From an uncultured Candidatus Saccharibacteria bacterium (GTDB lineage: Bacteria; Patescibacteriota; Saccharimonadia; Saccharimonadales; Saccharimonadaceae): a stretch of DNA of 12,584 nt. The notes under the pieces were generated by a model. That model saw nothing but the letters and a program-made list of their open reading frames with translations. It did no database searches and had not been told where the DNA came from. The stretch spans positions 1 through 12,584 of the forward strand of contig CAMHIH010000013.1 in NCBI GenBank assembly GCA_946185175.1, read 5' to 3'. The position numbers and the translations under genes were made by a program. Positions 5,877-12,250 of the stretch are shown here, piece by piece. The first letter of the stretch is position 1; each line of letters starts with the position of its first letter.

Positions 5877-6275
5877 ATGGCAACTCCAACCCGAAAGCAA
5901 AAAGAGTTATTAGATTTTATTGATCAGTTTACTGATGATCATAATACCTCTCCGACTTACCGCGAAATTGCCGATGCGCTAGGGCTAAACTCTATCGCTT
6001 CCGTTGCGCAACGTATAGATAATTGCGTCGAGGCAGGATTTCTAGAAAAACGCCCACGCGAGGCGCGCTCGCTTCGGGTAGTTGGTCTAGAAGATAATTC
6101 AGACACAGCAAGACTATTCCGTCAAAAAATTGCCTCCCTGAACGCACAGGAGGCCGCAGAACGCGAAAATCCTGAAATTTCAGAATCAGACCTATCCCTA
6201 ACACACAAATCCGTTAATGAGCAAATTGTGACGCTAAAGAAAGCTGCTAAAATCTTAGGGATTCGACTGCAATAA
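5877..6275 (+). CDS. LexA-type DNA-binding protein lacking the peptidase domain
   Basis: Residues 1-68 match the LexA N-terminal winged helix: TRKQKELLDFIDQF (5-18), SPTYREIADALGLNSIASV (25-43) as the helix-turn-helix, then CVEAGFLEKRPREARSLRV (50-68) as the wing. Full LexA has about 200-230 residues, with an S24 Ser/Lys protease domain that cleaves itself when RecA is activated. Here the chain ends at 132. Residues 70-132 are a charged helical tail with a short KKAAKILGI end and no cleavage site or catalytic Ser/Lys. It is probably a transcription regulator that cannot be switched by self-cleavage. The target is unknown; the inverted repeat at 5529-5554 is a candidate only by position. The gene is leaderless, monocistronic by its upstream terminator, and followed by the glycosyl transferase gene with its own promoter. 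Confidence 0.85.
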   Translation: MATPTRKQKELLDFIDQFTDDHNTSPTYREIADALGLNSIASVAQRIDNCVEAGFLEKRPREARSLRVVGLEDNSDTARLFRQKIASLNAQEAAERENPEISESDLSLTHKSVNEQIVTLKKAAKILGIRLQ

Positions 6276-6309
6276 CAGGGGAGCGCGACTTTATTAATCG
6301 CTAATATAA

Positions 6310-6318
6310 TGGTATAAT
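6310..6318 (+). promoter_or_regulatory. Extended -10 promoter of the polyprenyl glycosylphosphotransferase gene
   Basis: TGGTATAAT: perfect TATAAT at 6313-6318 with TG at 6310-6311. The ATG at 6326 is 7 bases beyond the box, with no Shine-Dalgarno. A second TATAAT-like stretch lies just upstream at 6305-6310. Confidence 0.65.
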
Positions 6319-6325
6319 CTGAGCA

Positions 6326-7753
6326 ATGAAAAAAGAGCCCGGCCTACTATATCGAGTCGCATTAGTCGTGGGCGATGCATTTGCAATTATTTTTGCTTTT
6401 GCCTTTGCTTATTATTTTCGCGTACACATCGATTCACGTCCTTTCTTTTTTGAGTCCGAAATCCAATCCTTTGTCGCAATCGCCCTGTATTTGTTGCCTA
6501 TGTGGTTTGTCGTCCTGGCATCGATGGGACTCTATAATCGCAACATCATTTCCCATCGCATTTTGACGGGCTGGCGGCTGGCGCTAGCGTCCGCCGTTGG
6601 CATAATGGCGATTATCTCGTATGACTATTTTGTCCATGCGGATGGGCGCAACTCGCTTTTCCCAGTTCGCACAATTGCAATTTATGCTGGTATTTTCTGC
6701 TTTATTTCCCTAGTCGTCATGCGAGCATTGATTTTATTTTGTCGCAAGATGCTATATCGTCGCGCTGATCGTTCATTGCTGCGCGTTCTGATTGTCGGCA
6801 ATAATGATAACACGCGACAGCTCTTAATGGGCATCTCGCCAGAAAGTGGCTTTAAGGCCGTTGGCGCCGTGGCGAAGGATGCCTATATCCCAGACGAATG
6901 GAAAAAGCGCCAATATGATGATGTAGATGAGGCAGTTCGTCGCCTTCGTCCAGACGCAATCATCCAAACTGGCAACAAAGATTTGGAGTTAGTCAACAAA
7001 AAGGCAATCGATCATCATATCTATTACTATTATTCTCCATCAGATAACTCAATTATCACGCTGAGCGGCAAAGTTGATTTCGTGGCTGGCGTGCCAATTA
7101 TGCTGATTAATACTACGCCACTAATGGGTGGAGCCCGCATTTATAAACGAATCTTCGATCTGTTGTTTGGTACACTAGGCGCAATCGTAGCTTCGCCATT
7201 TATGCTAGTCATCTATATTCTGCAAAAGATTTTCGATCCGCATGCACCAGCCATTTATCGCGACACACGACTTACGCGCTTCAATCGCCAATTTGCGCTC
7301 TTAAAATTCCGCAGCATTAAGCCAGAATATAATGGCCTTACTCCGGAAGAGGCTTTCGAAAAAATGGGCAAACCAGAACTAGCCGAAAAATACCGCGCAC
7401 AGGGCGATTATCTCAAAAACGACCCACGCTACACAAAATTCGGTCGTTTCCTGCGTAAAACCTCATTGGATGAGCTGCCACAGCTAATTAATGTTGTGAA
7501 AGGTGACTTATCTTTAGTCGGCCCACGTGCATTGCAGCCACACGAACTCAAGAATTATGGCGATCGCGGTCTGATTCTTTCAGTAAAATCTGGCATTACG
7601 GGCCTCGCGCAAGTTTCGGGCCGTCGCAACATTTCATTCAATGAACGGCGTTCATTGGATGTTTATTATGTGCAAAACTGGACTCCAGGTATGGATATTT
7701 CAATCTTATTCCGTACCGTCGGTATCGTCTTAAAGCATGACGGCGCAAAATAA
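6326..7753 (+). CDS. Polyprenyl-phosphate glycosyl-1-phosphate transferase (bacterial sugar transferase)
   Basis: This 475-residue membrane enzyme is of the WbaP/WcaJ long form. It moves a sugar-1-phosphate from a nucleotide sugar to undecaprenyl phosphate, the first step of capsule, exopolysaccharide or glycan assembly. Residues 1-145 hold four hydrophobic spans. Residues 150-265 form a nucleotide-binding-like domain (LRVLIVGNNDNTRQLLMGI). The C-terminal catalytic domain starts with the re-entrant helix region KRIFDLLFGTLGAIVASPF (274-292), then LLKFRSI (325-331), DPRYTKFGRFLRKTSLDELP (366-385) with the Asp382-Glu383 dyad, GDLSLVGPRAL (393-403), GITGLAQVSGR (423-433) and the RRSLDVYYV end. 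The length and motifs are complete. The sugar cannot be read from sequence. The gene ends one base from the convergent GtrA gene, part of a small glycan locus. Confidence 0.93.
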   Translation: MKKEPGLLYRVALVVGDAFAIIFAFAFAYYFRVHIDSRPFFFESEIQSFVAIALYLLPMWFVVLASMGLYNRNIISHRILTGWRLALASAVGIMAIISYDYFVHADGRNSLFPVRTIAIYAGIFCFISLVVMRALILFCRKMLYRRADRSLLRVLIVGNNDNTRQLLMGISPESGFKAVGAVAKDAYIPDEWKKRQYDDVDEAVRRLRPDAIIQTGNKDLELVNKKAIDHHIYYYYSPSDNSIITLSGKVDFVAGVPIMLINTTPLMGGARIYKRIFDLLFGTLGAIVASPFMLVIYILQKIFDPHAPAIYRDTRLTRFNRQFALLKFRSIKPEYNGLTPEEAFEKMGKPELAEKYRAQGDYLKNDPRYTKFGRFLRKTSLDELPQLINVVKGDLSLVGPRALQPHELKNYGDRGLILSVKSGITGLAQVSGRRNISFNERRSLDVYYVQNWTPGMDISILFRTVGIVLKHDGAK

Positions 7754-7754
7754 A

Positions 7755-8234
7755 TTATTTTTTCTTTTTGAACTTCTTCTGGATTTTTTTGAGTAGATTT
7801 GTGACTTTATCACTAGTGAAAACGATTTTGTATCCGAAGTAATTCGTAATCATGCCGACGCCAGAAGCGCAACATTTACAGACTACATTCTGAATGCTTC
7901 CTTCGCCGATAATGGCGCCCACTACTAAGATTACGACGTTTTGTACGACGTAATTTGAGAACATCGATACAACGAAGAATCCTGCTACGGTCTCGAAAAG
8001 ATTTTTCTGTGAGCGCCATACAAACGTGTAATTCATGTAAAAACTGAAAATCATCGAAATGGTCACGGATATGATATTTGCAACAATCTGATTCCACCCC
8101 AATACGTTTGTCAGAAGAGTATAAATACCCAAGTCGAGCAAAAAGTTCGTCCCGCCCACCAGAACGAATTTAATTTTTGCTTTATGTTTTTGGACTAATT
8201 TATTTTGTCGAATTTTTTGAATCTTTTCTTTCAT
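7755..8234 (-). CDS. GtrA-family membrane protein (glycolipid transfer/flipping partner)
   Basis: These 159 residues have four hydrophobic spans (about 22-42, 48-70, 83-108, 114-138) and a very basic C-terminus ending KKFKKKK. The first span carries KFVLVGGTNFLLDLGIY, the hallmark of GtrA (PF04138), and NYTFVW follows the second. GtrA proteins help polyprenyl-phosphate-linked sugars cross or reach the outer face of the membrane, next to a GtrB-type GT2 enzyme. That enzyme lies immediately upstream and overlaps by 35 bases. AAGGA sits about 8 bases before this ATG inside the upstream gene, supporting the start and coupled translation. The paired Cys120 and Cys121 in the fourth span are unusual. 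The gene ends one base from the convergent sugar transferase, so there is no room for a terminator. Confidence 0.9.
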   Translation of the reverse strand: MKEKIQKIRQNKLVQKHKAKIKFVLVGGTNFLLDLGIYTLLTNVLGWNQIVANIISVTISMIFSFYMNYTFVWRSQKNLFETVAGFFVVSMFSNYVVQNVVILVVGAIIGEGSIQNVVCKCCASGVGMITNYFGYKIVFTSDKVTNLLKKIQKKFKKKK

Positions 8235-9183
8235 CTAAGTTCCTTGATTGTTTGTGATCGATAATATACAGTGGTCTGCCTTGGGTTTCCGCATGGATGT
8301 GTGAGATATATAGAGCAGAGATTGCCTGTGAAATCATTAATAGGCCTACTAGAAACGCAATGAAGATACTGAGACAAGTCGGTCCGGTCCATTTTAGTCC
8401 TATCGGATCGCCCATCATGAATTCTTCGATAATTACGAAAAGCCCTAGTATAAATGATGCGATAGTAATAAATGCGCCAACGAAGCCAAAAATCATCAAC
8501 GGGGTAGTGCTCAGCGAAATAAAGCTATCAATTGCTAGGCCGAACAGTTTTTTGAAATTATAGCTCGGCTTTCCGGCGAGGCGATTGCCATAGACATAGT
8601 CGATATACTCTTTACGGAAGCCCATCCAGTCCATTAGTCCGCGCGTAATTCGTCCATGCTCGGTCAGCTTGTTGTATTCATCTGCCACGCAACGATCAAT
8701 CAGGCGAAAATCCGTGCTACCCGGAACGGTATCTTTTACGCCCATTGCTCCTAGAATTTTATAGAATAATTTTGATCCCATTTTAGCAATTAGGCCATGC
8801 TTCTCGAAACGACCACGTACGCCAATCACGATTTCAGCGCCGTCTTCCCATTTTTGAATGAATTCCGAAATAAGTTTTGGCGGTTGCTGGCCATCAGCAT
8901 CCATAGTCATAACAGCATCACCAACGGCCTCGCGAATACCCGCCGTCAGGGCTACTTCTTTACCAAAGTTACGTGAGAAGCGCAGAACTTTTACATGCTT
9001 GTCTGCCTCGGCGATTTTTTGAATCATCTCAAGGCTACCATCCTTGCTGCCATCATCAACAAGAATTAACTCGTAGTCATATTTGAGCTTTTCTAATTCT
9101 GGAAGGAGCATTTTACGATAAAAGCCATCAAAAGCGTCGACTTCGTTATAAATCGGCACTACAAAGGAAATTTTCTTACTCAT
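8200..9183 (-). CDS. GT2 family glycosyltransferase, GtrB/dolichol-phosphate-mannose-synthase type
   Basis: This 327-residue enzyme transfers a sugar from a nucleotide sugar to polyprenyl phosphate on the inner membrane face. Seen motifs: VVPIYNEVDAF (8-18), LVDDGSKDGS (41-50), RNFGKEVALTAGI (71-83) and the metal-binding DADGQQPP (95-102), where family members usually show DADLQDPP. ARG-like GVRGRFEKHG is at 121-130 and STDFRLIDR at 156-164. Two C-terminal membrane spans are at about 229-253 and 266-294. This is the usual GtrB/YfdH architecture. It is the first gene of a two-gene operon with GtrA, overlapping by 35 bases. Its ATG follows a TATAAT by 7 bases with no clear Shine-Dalgarno. The donor sugar is unknown. 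Confidence 0.93.
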   Translation of the reverse strand: MSKKISFVVPIYNEVDAFDGFYRKMLLPELEKLKYDYELILVDDGSKDGSLEMIQKIAEADKHVKVLRFSRNFGKEVALTAGIREAVGDAVMTMDADGQQPPKLISEFIQKWEDGAEIVIGVRGRFEKHGLIAKMGSKLFYKILGAMGVKDTVPGSTDFRLIDRCVADEYNKLTEHGRITRGLMDWMGFRKEYIDYVYGNRLAGKPSYNFKKLFGLAIDSFISLSTTPLMIFGFVGAFITIASFILGLFVIIEEFMMGDPIGLKWTGPTCLSIFIAFLVGLLMISQAISALYISHIHAETQGRPLYIIDHKQSRNLDERKDSKNSTK

Positions 9184-9190
9184 TACTATA

Positions 9191-9196
9191 ATTATA
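9191..9196 (-). promoter_or_regulatory. -10 box of the GT2-gtrA operon
   Basis: TATAAT on the minus strand, 7 bases upstream of the ATG at 9183. No TG extension or clear -35 is seen. It predicts a leaderless mRNA. It lies just downstream (minus strand) of the terminator of the neighbouring secreted-protein gene. Confidence 0.55.
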
Positions 9197-9223
9197 CTCC
9201 TTAACTGATATTATTATGCCATG

Positions 9224-9251
9224 AAAAAGCCACGGAGTAAACCCCGTGGCT
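9224..9251 (-). terminator. Intrinsic terminator of the large secreted-protein gene
   Basis: Minus-strand reading: AGCCACGG (9251-9244), an 8-base loop, CCGTGGCT (9235-9228), then T4 (9227-9224), or T5 counting the last stem base. This is a perfect 8-pair stem about 32 bases after the stop codon, and it insulates the GT2-gtrA operon. Confidence 0.9.
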
Positions 9252-9282
9252 CTCTGGAAAAGTACTTGTTGTGCGATAATGG

Positions 9283-10929
9283 TTACTCAGCCGGTTCTCC
9301 GTCGACTGTATCGGCCACTGGAGGGTCGTTTACATCTGAGTCGGCATTAGCCGGGGCCTCTACCGGAGCGGGCTCCTCTTTCGGCTCTTCCGGCACAGCT
9401 ACATCGTCAATAACAGCCTCAGTCGTAGGCTCTACATCCTGATCAGAAGTGTCCGTTGCTGGAGCATCGTCTGTTGCCGTCGGCTCCTCTGTGTCAGGCT
9501 CTTCAGCTGCCGGCTCTTCATTCGCAACGGGCTGCTCGGCTTCTGCGATGGGCTCAGCCACAGCTGTAGCCAAAACCGGCTCCTCGCCAGCACTAGCGGG
9601 CTCCGCGTTCACGGTCTTAGAATTTGTCGTAACCGTATAATCGATATATTCATCGACATCAACGAAACTTAAGGACTTGAGCCCAGCTCTGATTACGTCC
9701 GCCGTGTGCTCAGAAACAAGATACTTATTCCCGTCGTCGTCTTGCAGATACTCGTAACCGTCGGTAGTCATGGTACCTTCATTGGTGATTTTGGTGTCCC
9801 TCATTGTGAAGGTGGTTACCATTACAACGCCGGTATTCTCGCCATCATTAGGCGTAACCGTCAGACTCGTGCGGTAGGTGCCATAACTATAGTTGGGATC
9901 GAAAACGATATTGCCATCATCAGTGACATAATAAACCGTCTCCGTTTCGTTGGCGATATCGCTAAGCAGATATACCGTATAGTCGGGTTCGGGTTCGGGT
10001 TCCGGTTCCGGGTCTGGCTCGACAGGCGGGATTACGGGGTCAGGGTCCACGATCGGTGGAACCGGCGGCTCGACCGGGTCAGGATCTACAATTGGTGGAA
10101 CCGGCGGCTCGACCGGGTCAGGCTCAATGATTGGCTCGTCTGGCTCCGGATCGATAACTGGCGACTCGGGGTCGTCTACTACATTGGTCGGCTCAGGCTC
10201 TGGCTCGGCTACGCACTGGTCGTCGACGACCTTGTTAGTGCCAGGCACGACAATTTCTTCCCAGTACGTTAAACCTACTGGCTGACCATGGCATTCCATG
10301 CGAAGCAAAACAGTGACGCCATTCAGCTCAAGCTTCAATGCGTGACCTCCCGTATTTTGGGAATTACGCTTTACGACTAACGGGTATTGCCCATCCAGTC
10401 CATTCGGCACCATATACATTGCCGAAGTATACTGGTAGAGTTCTTCGATTGTCGGATTTACATCAGCCAGCAAATTGTCGATTGCCGCCGCGCAAGCCTC
10501 CCAGTCGTCGGGATTAGCAATGAACGCCTTGGTTGCAAAAGCCGCCCTTACGTCAACCGGCTGCGTAGAGTATGCCTCCAGCAACTTTGTGCCTCCGGAG
10601 GCTCCGGTTTCGTCGAAGTGCAACGCAATTGCTGCGCAGAATGCGGGGTCACTTCTGTACCAGAGTTTGAACTGCTCAAACAAATAAGCCTCAATGCTGT
10701 CGGCTTCGTGGTTGGCGACGGCTTTTTCGGCCTCAACATACGCATTTGGCCCGAAATTGTAGTCATTGTACTGATTGTCGTCGTTCTGCGTCTGCTCGTT
10801 GTAGAAAACTGTCGTGTGGTCGTGCGAATCGTCGGCCGCAAGCGCGGTGACCGAATTTGCGATCGTGAGGCTGAGAATCATCAGCAACACCATCATCGTG
10901 CTTAAAAAACGTTTCTTAACTTTTGCCAT
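9283..10929 (-). CDS. Large secreted Pro/Glu-rich protein, function unknown
   Basis: I know no family for these 548 residues. The signal peptide has KVKKR (3-7), a long hydrophobic core (11-24) and likely cleavage after TALA (28-31). The mature chain has a His/Asp/Asn-rich start (32-60), a helical domain (about 62-165), a small beta-like part (180-235) with Cys98, 146, 213 and 239, and a Pro/Glu/Asp linker (242-316) with two exact copies of VEPPVPPIVDPDP. A beta-rich domain follows (317-441; DYTVYLLSD to YTVTTNSKTV), then a low-complexity acidic Ala/Glu/Pro/Thr tail (442-548). There is no LPXTG signal, lipobox or C-terminal span, so it is probably released or held by other contacts. GGAGGTG precedes ATG, and it has its own promoter, folded leader and terminator. 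GC-rich codon use stands out from its neighbours. A host-contact or adhesion role is a guess. Confidence 0.85.
   Translation of the reverse strand: MAKVKKRFLSTMMVLLMILSLTIANSVTALAADDSHDHTTVFYNEQTQNDDNQYNDYNFGPNAYVEAEKAVANHEADSIEAYLFEQFKLWYRSDPAFCAAIALHFDETGASGGTKLLEAYSTQPVDVRAAFATKAFIANPDDWEACAAAIDNLLADVNPTIEELYQYTSAMYMVPNGLDGQYPLVVKRNSQNTGGHALKLELNGVTVLLRMECHGQPVGLTYWEEIVVPGTNKVVDDQCVAEPEPEPTNVVDDPESPVIDPEPDEPIIEPDPVEPPVPPIVDPDPVEPPVPPIVDPDPVIPPVEPDPEPEPEPEPDYTVYLLSDIANETETVYYVTDDGNIVFDPNYSYGTYRTSLTVTPNDGENTGVVMVTTFTMRDTKITNEGTMTTDGYEYLQDDDGNKYLVSEHTADVIRAGLKSLSFVDVDEYIDYTVTTNSKTVNAEPASAGEEPVLATAVAEPIAEAEQPVANEEPAAEEPDTEEPTATDDAPATDTSDQDVEPTTEAVIDDVAVPEEPKEEPAPVEAPANADSDVNDPPVADTVDGEPAE
10052..10129. 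repeat. Two tandem 39-base repeats inside the secreted-protein gene
   Basis: The copies at 10052-10090 and 10091-10129 are nearly identical over 34 bases and encode VEPPVPPIVDPDP twice. The near-identity at DNA level suggests recent duplication and possible length variation between strains. Confidence 0.9.
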
Positions 10930-10935
10930 TTAAAG

Positions 10936-10944
10936 CACCTCCTT
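10936..10944 (-). promoter_or_regulatory. Consensus Shine-Dalgarno of the secreted-protein gene
   Basis: AAGGAGGTG on the minus strand, ending 6 bases before ATG 10929. It is the longest match to the anti-Shine-Dalgarno in the window, unlike most neighbours, which have none. Confidence 0.85.
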
Positions 10945-10982
10945 TTGACTTTGTGAAAATGGCATCCAATGGATAGAGCGGA

Positions 10983-11048
10983 TTGCACAACATAACTTTT
11001 AGCGAAATGTGTTCGTCTACGCTAACGCTAAAAAATAATAAAGTGCAA
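10983..11048 (-). promoter_or_regulatory. Folded 5' leader of the secreted-protein mRNA
   Basis: Two nested inverted repeats: an outer TTGCAC/GTGCAA pair (10983-10988 with 11043-11048) and an inner TTTTAGCG/CGCTAAAA pair (10997-11004 with 11026-11033). With transcription starting near 11050, the very 5' end of the mRNA would be paired. The whole leader is about 120 bases and the Shine-Dalgarno stays outside the fold. A stabilising 5' structure is the simplest reading; I recognise no riboswitch class. Confidence 0.55.
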
Positions 11049-11056
11049 CTTTGTGT

Positions 11057-11085
11057 ATTTTATCATATCTTGGGCTCTTTTTCAA
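11057..11085 (-). promoter_or_regulatory. -35/extended -10 promoter of the secreted-protein gene
   Basis: Minus strand: TTGAAA (11085-11080), a 17-base spacer ending in TGA, then TAAAAT (11062-11057). It has a near-consensus -35, ideal spacing and an extended -10. The transcript start should be near 11050. Confidence 0.75.
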
Positions 11086-11100
11086 GTTAAGCAGTACGCG

Positions 11101-11106
11101 TATAAT
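11101..11106 (+). promoter_or_regulatory. -10 box of the CDF transporter gene
   Basis: TATAAT, 7 bases before the ATG at 11114. It predicts a leaderless mRNA and argues against upstream in-frame starts such as 11051. It is divergent from the secreted-protein promoter, whose -35 ends 15 bases away. Confidence 0.65.
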
Positions 11107-11113
11107 AGCAATA

Positions 11114-12217
11114 ATGGATAAACGAAATAAGCAAATTACACGGACTAGTGTTCTTAGTATTGTGGCTAATATATTATTAGCCGGCTTCAAGGCGGTAGTT
11201 GGTTTATTGTCCCATTCAATCGCAATTACACTCGACGCAGTAAATAATTTTAGCGATATGTTGTCATCTATCGTTACAATTGCGGGGCTCAAATTCGCAA
11301 ATCGCGCTCCAGACAAAAATCATCCAATGGGGCATGGCCGCTTTGAGTATCTGGCCGCATCAATTATTGCGATTATTATTTCATATATTGGTTTTACCGC
11401 GTTAATCGAATCGATACAAAAAATTATCCATCCTACGGAGCCGGACTATTCTATTGCGACGGTGATTGTAGTTGTGGCGGCAATTCTGGTGAAAATTTTA
11501 CTTGGCCTTTATGTTGAAAAAGTCGGTGAACGCACAAAATCCGACATGCTCAAAAACAGCGGTCGCGACGCGCTAATGGACTCTATGATTTCGACCGGCA
11601 CATTGATTGCTATTATTATTTTCTATACGCTCCACATTAGCATTGAACCATATGTAGCAACTTTAATTTCGTTATTTATTATTTATTCTGGCATCAAGAT
11701 GATTGCCGACGCTTTTAGTGTAATACTAGGGGAGCGCACGGATAGCAAAACTTCACGCGCCATTAAACGCACGGTTGCTAGTATAGATGGGGTAATGGGT
11801 GCATATGATTTAATTGTGCATGATTATGGCCATCAGCGAGCGTTTGCTTCAATTAATATTGAAGTCGATAACTCACTATCGGCGTCAGACATTGATGACT
11901 TGTCTCGTCATATTCGTAAAAAAGTCTACGCCACGTACCACGTACTAATAACGTCTGTCGGCATATATTCAATCAATAAAGATGATCCGGAAACTAACCA
12001 AGTTTACGATCGGGTTAAGAAAATCGTCATGCAGTTTAAACACGTAAAATCCATTCACGGTTTTAATATAGATAAAAAAGACAAAGAAATCAGCTTCGAC
12101 GTGGTAGTGGATTTCGGGAACACGAGCGGATATCATAAGACGATTATTCAAACCTTGAAAGAGTATTACCCCGATTATCGTTTCAATGTTTCAATTGATG
12201 CAGATTTTAGCGACTAA
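11114..12217 (+). CDS. CDF family cation efflux transporter, predicted manganese type
   Basis: This 367-residue membrane exporter works as a dimer, using the proton gradient to expel divalent metal. Six spans lie in about 1-210, with the family pattern HPMGHGRFEYLA at 70-81 and GERT at the end of the membrane part. The transport site reads Asn44-x3-Asp48 in TM2 (DAVNNFSD) and Asp152-x3-Asp156 in TM5 (GRDALMDS). This N-D-D-D set is what I recall for MntE-type manganese exporters, whereas zinc-type CDFs have H/D-D-H-D. The cytoplasmic part holds the usual ferredoxin-like domain (about 210-290) and then about 75 more residues that look like a second such domain (FKHVKSIHGFNIDKK and EISFDVVVDF). 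I start at ATG 11114 because TATAAT lies 7 bases upstream. Metal choice is inference. Confidence 0.92.
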   Translation: MDKRNKQITRTSVLSIVANILLAGFKAVVGLLSHSIAITLDAVNNFSDMLSSIVTIAGLKFANRAPDKNHPMGHGRFEYLAASIIAIIISYIGFTALIESIQKIIHPTEPDYSIATVIVVVAAILVKILLGLYVEKVGERTKSDMLKNSGRDALMDSMISTGTLIAIIIFYTLHISIEPYVATLISLFIIYSGIKMIADAFSVILGERTDSKTSRAIKRTVASIDGVMGAYDLIVHDYGHQRAFASINIEVDNSLSASDIDDLSRHIRKKVYATYHVLITSVGIYSINKDDPETNQVYDRVKKIVMQFKHVKSIHGFNIDKKDKEISFDVVVDFGNTSGYHKTIIQTLKEYYPDYRFNVSIDADFSD

Positions 12218-12236
12218 CGAAAAAGCATAAGTGTAG

Positions 12237-12242
12237 TACAAT
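12237..12242 (+). promoter_or_regulatory. -10 box of the HD-domain gene
   Basis: TACAAT, 8 bases before ATG 12251, within the 33-base gap after the CDF gene. No Shine-Dalgarno is seen, which again fits a near-leaderless mRNA. It is a weaker match than the others. Confidence 0.4.
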
Positions 12243-12250
12243 GAATATAT

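Noticed and set aside
6278..6300. GCGA/TCGC mini-hairpin before the sugar transferase promoter
   Set aside because: Only four pairs with a 9-base loop and no T run; too weak to call.
9221..9442. Plus-strand frame starting at ATG 9221
   Set aside because: Its first codons are the terminator hairpin of the minus-strand gene, and the rest is antisense to the acidic tail.
9706..10272. 188-codon plus-strand open frame opposite the secreted-protein gene
   Set aside because: It is a shadow of the repeat-rich minus-strand gene: its Arg/Asn/Trp/Tyr-rich repeats mirror the Pro/Glu linker, and there is no promoter or Shine-Dalgarno.
10387..10905. 172-codon plus-strand open frame
   Set aside because: It lies opposite the signal peptide and helical domain of the secreted protein, has no start signals and an unlikely composition.
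11051..11113. Upstream in-frame start for the CDF gene
   Set aside because: The extra 21 residues would span the -10 box at 11101-11106 and part of the divergent promoter. The family start fits 11114.
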